Below are positions 5,705 through 8,408 of a stretch of 8,408 bases of DNA, one piece after another (position 1 is the stretch's first letter; the number at the start of each line of letters is the position of its first letter). Under the pieces are notes generated by a model. It searched no databases and was not told the DNA's origin. It was given only the letters and a program-made list of their open reading frames with translations. Both the position numbers and the translations under genes were made by a program. Origin of the DNA: Anaerolineae bacterium (GTDB taxonomy: Bacteria; Chloroflexota; Anaerolineae; B4-G1; DUEL01); contig JAFGOJ010000530.1 of assembly GCA_016926575.1 (NCBI GenBank), positions 1 to 8,408 of the forward strand, written 5' to 3'.

Positions 5705-7093
5705 ATGCTCAATCAACAGAAGCGGTCGCCCAGAGGCGCCCAGATTTTTTTCGTCTCCAGCCTGGTCCTGCTGTTCGTCGTCGTCGCTTCCGGCGTCGGC
5801 TACCTGCTGTTCGGCCAGATTCGGGAGATGTTCGCCAATTCGGATATCCTGCCGCCCATTTTCCCCGAACAAGAAGACGGCGAATCCAGCCTGCCGCCAA
5901 CCATCTCCCTCCAGCCTTGGTCTGGCACGGAGCGCGTGAACGTGCTGCTGATGGGCATCGACGAACGCTCGAACGAGCAAGGCCCCTGGCGCACCGATAC
6001 GATGATCATCCTGACCATCGACCCGTTGAATAGAACCGGCGGCATGCTCTCGATCCCGCGCGACCTGTGGGTGCAGATTCCCACTTACGGGCTGGACCGG
6101 ATCAACAACGCCAACTTCTACGGCGAGGTCTACGATTACCCCGGCGGCGGCCCTGCGCTGGCGATGCGCACGGTGCAGTACAATCTGGGCGTGCCCATCC
6201 ACTACTATGCACGCATCAACTTTAACGCGTTCGTCGAAATCGTTGATATGATCGGCGGCATCGACGTCTACGTGGAGGAAGAAATCGACGACCCGCTCTA
6301 CCCCTCCAGCAATCCCGCCGACCCCTACGGCTACGAACACCTCTACATCCCGGCCGGAATGGTCCACATGGACGGCGAACTGGCCCTCAAGTACGCCCGC
6401 ACCCGCCACAGCGCGGGGGGTGACTTCGACCGCGCCGCGCGCCAGCAACACGTGATGCGCGCCATCCTGGAGAAGATCACCCGCCTCGACCTGCTGCCGC
6501 AGCTAGTGCCGCAGGCCGTGCCAATGTGGCAGACGTTGAGCGACTCGGTGGTGACCGACCTGACGCTGGACCAGATCATCGGCCTGGCCGTGCTGGCCAC
6601 CGAAATCCCCGCCGACAGCGTCCGCTCCGCCGTCATCAGCGGGCCGCCCTACACCCAATTCTACGAAACTCCCGAAGGCCAGCAAGTGCTGGTGCCGGTG
6701 CGCGAACAGATCAGGGAATTGGTCGATTACATTTTCACCCTCGACCCCACGATTCCTGTGGACGGCGAGGGCGACACGGCCGCGCGCCTGGCCGAGGAAG
6801 CCGCCTCTGTCGAGGTGCGGAACGGCACGTCGACCGGCGGACTGGCTCAGAGCACCGTCGACTACCTGGAAGCGCGGGGCATCGCGGTCACGACCTTCGG
6901 CAATGCCGACCGGTTCGACTACACCACGTCGCGCATCGAGGTGTACACGGGCAAGACCTTCTCCGCCGAGGCTATCGCCGAGATGCTCGGCCTGCCTCCC
7001 ACCGCCGTGGTGCCGCTGCCCACAGCCGGCGCAACGGTGGACATCCGCATTATCTTGGGAGCGGACTACCAGCTACCGGTAGGGAATGAGTAG
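5705..7093 (+). CDS. LytR-CpsA-Psr (LCP) family protein with LytR C-terminal domain
   Basis: 462-aa membrane-anchored, extracytoplasmic protein. LCP enzymes transfer undecaprenyl-pyrophosphate-linked glycopolymers to peptidoglycan or other cell-wall acceptors through a phosphodiester bond. A short basic N-terminus is followed by one transmembrane helix (~16-37). The LCP domain (~77-255) shows VNVLLMGIDERS (78-89), RTDTMIILTID (96-106), LSIPRD (115-120), DRINNA (131-136), and KYARTR (229-234) leading to DFDRAARQQ (240-248); these hold the conserved Arg and Asp residues that bind the polyprenyl-phosphate head group and metal. A LytR_C-type domain occupies ~365-455 (VEVRNGTSTGGLA at 369-381, RIILGADY at 448-455). 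Start chosen at ATG 5705 because of GGAGGAG at 5694-5700. It has its own promoter. It is the natural last step for the polymer built by the upstream operon, although the actual polymer is inferred. Confidence 0.95.
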   Translation: MLNQQKRSPRGAQIFFVSSLVLLFVVVASGVGYLLFGQIREMFANSDILPPIFPEQEDGESSLPPTISLQPWSGTERVNVLLMGIDERSNEQGPWRTDTMIILTIDPLNRTGGMLSIPRDLWVQIPTYGLDRINNANFYGEVYDYPGGGPALAMRTVQYNLGVPIHYYARINFNAFVEIVDMIGGIDVYVEEEIDDPLYPSSNPADPYGYEHLYIPAGMVHMDGELALKYARTRHSAGGDFDRAARQQHVMRAILEKITRLDLLPQLVPQAVPMWQTLSDSVVTDLTLDQIIGLAVLATEIPADSVRSAVISGPPYTQFYETPEGQQVLVPVREQIRELVDYIFTLDPTIPVDGEGDTAARLAEEAASVEVRNGTSTGGLAQSTVDYLEARGIAVTTFGNADRFDYTTSRIEVYTGKTFSAEAIAEMLGLPPTAVVPLPTAGATVDIRIILGADYQLPVGNE

Positions 7094-7129
7094 CCGCGAG
7101 AACGCGTTACACAAGCGAGGGATATAACC

Positions 7130-7342
7130 ATGATTATGGATTTGTCTCAACGAATCATCAACTTCCTGGCTCGCTATCGGGGTCTGCCGGTGTTGATCGG
7201 CCTGGGTATGATCGTCCTCAACTTCGTCCTACGCTTGCTGCCGGCCTGGCCCGTCGTCGGGTGGCTGGCCGGGGTGGACCTGTTTCTTCATCTCGGGCTG
7301 GTCGTCAGCTTGATCGGCGTGCTGCTCATTCGCGCACTGTAG
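7130..7342 (+). CDS. Small hypothetical membrane protein (two predicted helices)
   Basis: 70-aa protein I do not recognise. Residues ~19-36 and ~43-68 are hydrophobic and form a likely helical hairpin, joined by a Pro-rich turn (LLPAWPVVGW, 36-45). An amphipathic, positively charged N-terminus (LSQRIINFLARYR) precedes them. There is no signal cleavage site and no enzyme motif. GAGGGA (7117-7122) sits 7 nt before ATG 7130, supporting real translation; ATG 7136 is an alternative start. It follows the LCP gene by 36 nt on the same strand and is probably co-transcribed, so a role at the membrane near LCP-dependent wall attachment is possible but unproven. It ends 13 nt from the convergent lipoprotein gene. 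Confidence 0.7.
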   Translation: MIMDLSQRIINFLARYRGLPVLIGLGMIVLNFVLRLLPAWPVVGWLAGVDLFLHLGLVVSLIGVLLIRAL

Positions 7343-7355
7343 GGGACGCGGGGCA

Positions 7356-8207
7356 TCACTCCCGCCGCGCGACCACGATCGCGGCCGGAATCGATGCCAA
7401 CGAGTCGATCTGAGCCTCTGCCACGCCGCCCGGCATCACCAACCCCGATGAGGTGCCCCCGTCCAGATTCAGCGCCACGTCGACGTCCAGATCGGATGCC
7501 ACCAGCCAGCGGGCCATCTCGTGCAGGCTGAGGTAGCCGCGCGGCGCAACGACGAACAAAATCCGCCCCGCTCGATCCTGCGCCACGACCGTACGGCGCG
7601 CCGGACGGCCATCGTCGGCGTCGGGCGGAAAGCCCATCACCCCACCCGGTTTGACCAGCACGGGGAAGCTCTGCACTGCCGCCAGCACCATCTCGCTGGG
7701 ATCGTAAGGCTGCTCCGCGAGCCAGCGCACCTCGACCCGCCCGCCGGGCAACGCCGCGAACATCCCGGCGAACGCGCCGTAGGACGTGCCGTAGGCGCGC
7801 CCTTCGCTGACCAAGAGGCCCGTGGCCTCGTACTCCGGCGTGAAGTACCCCGCATTGACCACCAACAGCGGCACGCCGCTGCGCGCCGCCTCCGCCGCCG
7901 CCCACTGCGAGACAAGCTGTCCCGCGCCTGGGGCGTACCGCACGTGGACGTGGAAGCGCGCCGCGTCGAGGCGGACAATGAGCACCCGCTCCGCTGCGTC
8001 GCCGCTGGGAACCAGCACCTGGCGCACCTCGACTCCCGGCTCCGGTGACACCCAGCCCGTGTCGGGCGGTTCCGCCGTGGAGGTTGGCCGCACGGTTGGG
8101 CCGGGAAGCGGCGTGGGTGCGGGCGTCGGGGATACTGTGGGCACCCCGCAGGCCAACAGTGTGACAATTAGAAACAGACCACCTATCGAGATCGAGTGTC
8201 TGAGCAT
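7356..8207 (-). CDS. Lipoprotein with phosphodiester glycosidase (NAGPA-type) domain
   Basis: 283-aa predicted lipoprotein. The N-terminus MLRHSISIGG plus a hydrophobic run ends in the lipobox LLAC with Cys20 as the lipidation site. A Pro/Thr-rich linker (~22-53, with SPTPAPTPLP) leads to the folded domain. That domain matches the phosphodiester glycosidase family (Pfam PF09992), related to the mammalian uncovering enzyme that removes GlcNAc from GlcNAc-1-phosphodiesters: LLVVNAGYF (114-122), GLLVSEGRAYG (130-140), RRTVVAQD (204-211) and NLDGGTSSGLV (247-257). Its exported location fits action on wall or capsule glycans. ATG at 8207 is preferred over GTG at 8231 because it gives a compact signal peptide; neither start has a strong ribosome binding site. 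Transcription converges on the LCP unit. Substrate is unknown. Confidence 0.9.
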   Translation of the reverse strand: MLRHSISIGGLFLIVTLLACGVPTVSPTPAPTPLPGPTVRPTSTAEPPDTGWVSPEPGVEVRQVLVPSGDAAERVLIVRLDAARFHVHVRYAPGAGQLVSQWAAAEAARSGVPLLVVNAGYFTPEYEATGLLVSEGRAYGTSYGAFAGMFAALPGGRVEVRWLAEQPYDPSEMVLAAVQSFPVLVKPGGVMGFPPDADDGRPARRTVVAQDRAGRILFVVAPRGYLSLHEMARWLVASDLDVDVALNLDGGTSSGLVMPGGVAEAQIDSLASIPAAIVVARRE

Positions 8208-8284
8208 CGAACAAGGCACCCCGGGCACCACAAAGGGGCGAAAGTGGCAACGTTTCGCCCTCCCCTCACCCCCAGACGGCTGCG

Positions 8285-8307
8285 CCCTCCCTCCTTAGAG
8301 GGAAGGG
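8285..8307. repeat. Hairpin in the pyrimidine-rich region upstream of the lipoprotein gene
   Basis: CCCTCCCT (8285-8292) pairs with AGGGAAGGG (8299-8307), 8 bp with one bulged A and a 6-nt loop. It sits in a C/T-rich stretch (from about 8258) of a kind that recurs between genes in many environmental genomes. It lies in the upstream leader region of the - strand lipoprotein gene. Confidence 0.45.
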
Positions 8308-8351
8308 TAAGGACCGCAGATCTACTTCGAAAATAGCTCTTACAACCGACA

Positions 8352-8408
8352 CGTCATTGCGAGGGCGCGGAGCGCCCGAAGCAATCCCCAAGACGCTGCT
8401 GGGGGATC
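8352..8408. repeat. REP-like palindromic element, cut by the window end
   Basis: CGTCATTGCGAG (8352-8363) begins a known type of widespread intergenic palindrome. ATTGC (8356-8360) pairs with GCAAT (8381-8385), and GGGCGC (8363-8368) with GCGCCC (8372-8377) around GGA. A second symmetry starts at ATCCCCA (8384-8390) and is answered by TGGGGGAT (8400-8407) at the edge. This suggests the element is one arm of a larger palindrome centred near 8395 that continues outside the window. The overall pattern, CATTGCGAG...GAAGCAATC, is familiar from many bacterial genomes. Confidence 0.7.

Noticed and set aside
5488..6033. 181-codon + strand open frame across the foldback element
   Set aside because: Its first part is the palindrome itself (PPKPP-type low complexity) and the rest is an out-of-frame reading of the LCP gene.
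7348..7365. Short hairpin between the convergent genes (GCGGG with CCCGC)
   Set aside because: Only 5 bp with an 8-nt loop and no T-run, and it overlaps the lipoprotein stop codon. Too weak to call a bidirectional terminator.
7288..8250. 320-codon - strand frame and a 158-codon + strand frame (7822-8298) over the lipoprotein gene
   Set aside because: Both are shadow frames of the phosphodiester glycosidase gene, with Arg/Gly/Ala-rich nonsense composition and no domain.
8311..8350. Promoter for the - strand lipoprotein gene
   Set aside because: A TTGTAA-like -35 can be found on the - strand, but the matching -10 (TAGATC) shares only three bases with consensus, so no promoter is called.

Overview
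The window is GC-rich and reads as a cell-surface polysaccharide locus from an environmental bacterium. The most likely phylum is Chloroflexota (Anaerolineae/Caldilineae-like). This is inferred from the style of the genes, a lipoprotein with a Pro/Thr-rich linker, extended -10 TATAAT promoters, and many short palindromic and heptameric repeats between genes. No taxonomic marker gene is present, so the assignment is tentative.

Layout. Positions 1-5292 hold five + strand genes, probably one transcription unit: the 3' end of a GT4 glycosyltransferase, a polyprenyl glycosylphosphotransferase (overlapping it by ATGA), a second GT4-type glycosyltransferase (3-nt gap), UDP-GlcNAc 2-epimerase WecB, and an extended-SDR nucleotide-sugar epimerase. 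Positions 5293-5704 carry no gene. They hold a run of at least four unrelated inverted repeats, including a foldback of about 100 nt with a perfect 17-bp stem, followed by a good promoter. Positions 5705-7342 encode a LytR-CpsA-Psr (LCP) protein and a 70-aa two-helix membrane protein on the + strand. A convergent - strand gene (7356-8207) encodes a lipoprotein with a phosphodiester glycosidase (NAGPA-type) domain. The last 200 bases hold two more palindromic repeats, the final one cut by the window edge.

How the genes fit together (inference from families). The phosphotransferase loads the first sugar-1-phosphate onto undecaprenyl phosphate. The two glycosyltransferases extend the chain, and WecB and the SDR epimerase supply UDP-ManNAc and a C4-epimerised UDP-sugar. 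The LCP protein would transfer the lipid-linked polymer to the cell wall through a phosphodiester bond. The exported phosphodiester glycosidase belongs to a family that cleaves sugar-phosphodiester bonds, so it could remodel that linkage.

Most unusual feature. A degenerate 7-bp tandem repeat (consensus about GCAATCT) occurs at four places within 1.8 kb of the biosynthetic operon, always in the same orientation. Two copies lie between genes, just upstream of start codons. Two lie inside the coding sequences of the glycosyltransferase and WecB, where they are translated. Because 7 is not a multiple of 3, the perfect repeat encodes the same stop-free heptapeptide cycle (AICNLQS) in every frame, which may explain why it is tolerated inside genes. 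I see no wholly new enzymatic system. The individual genes belong to known families.
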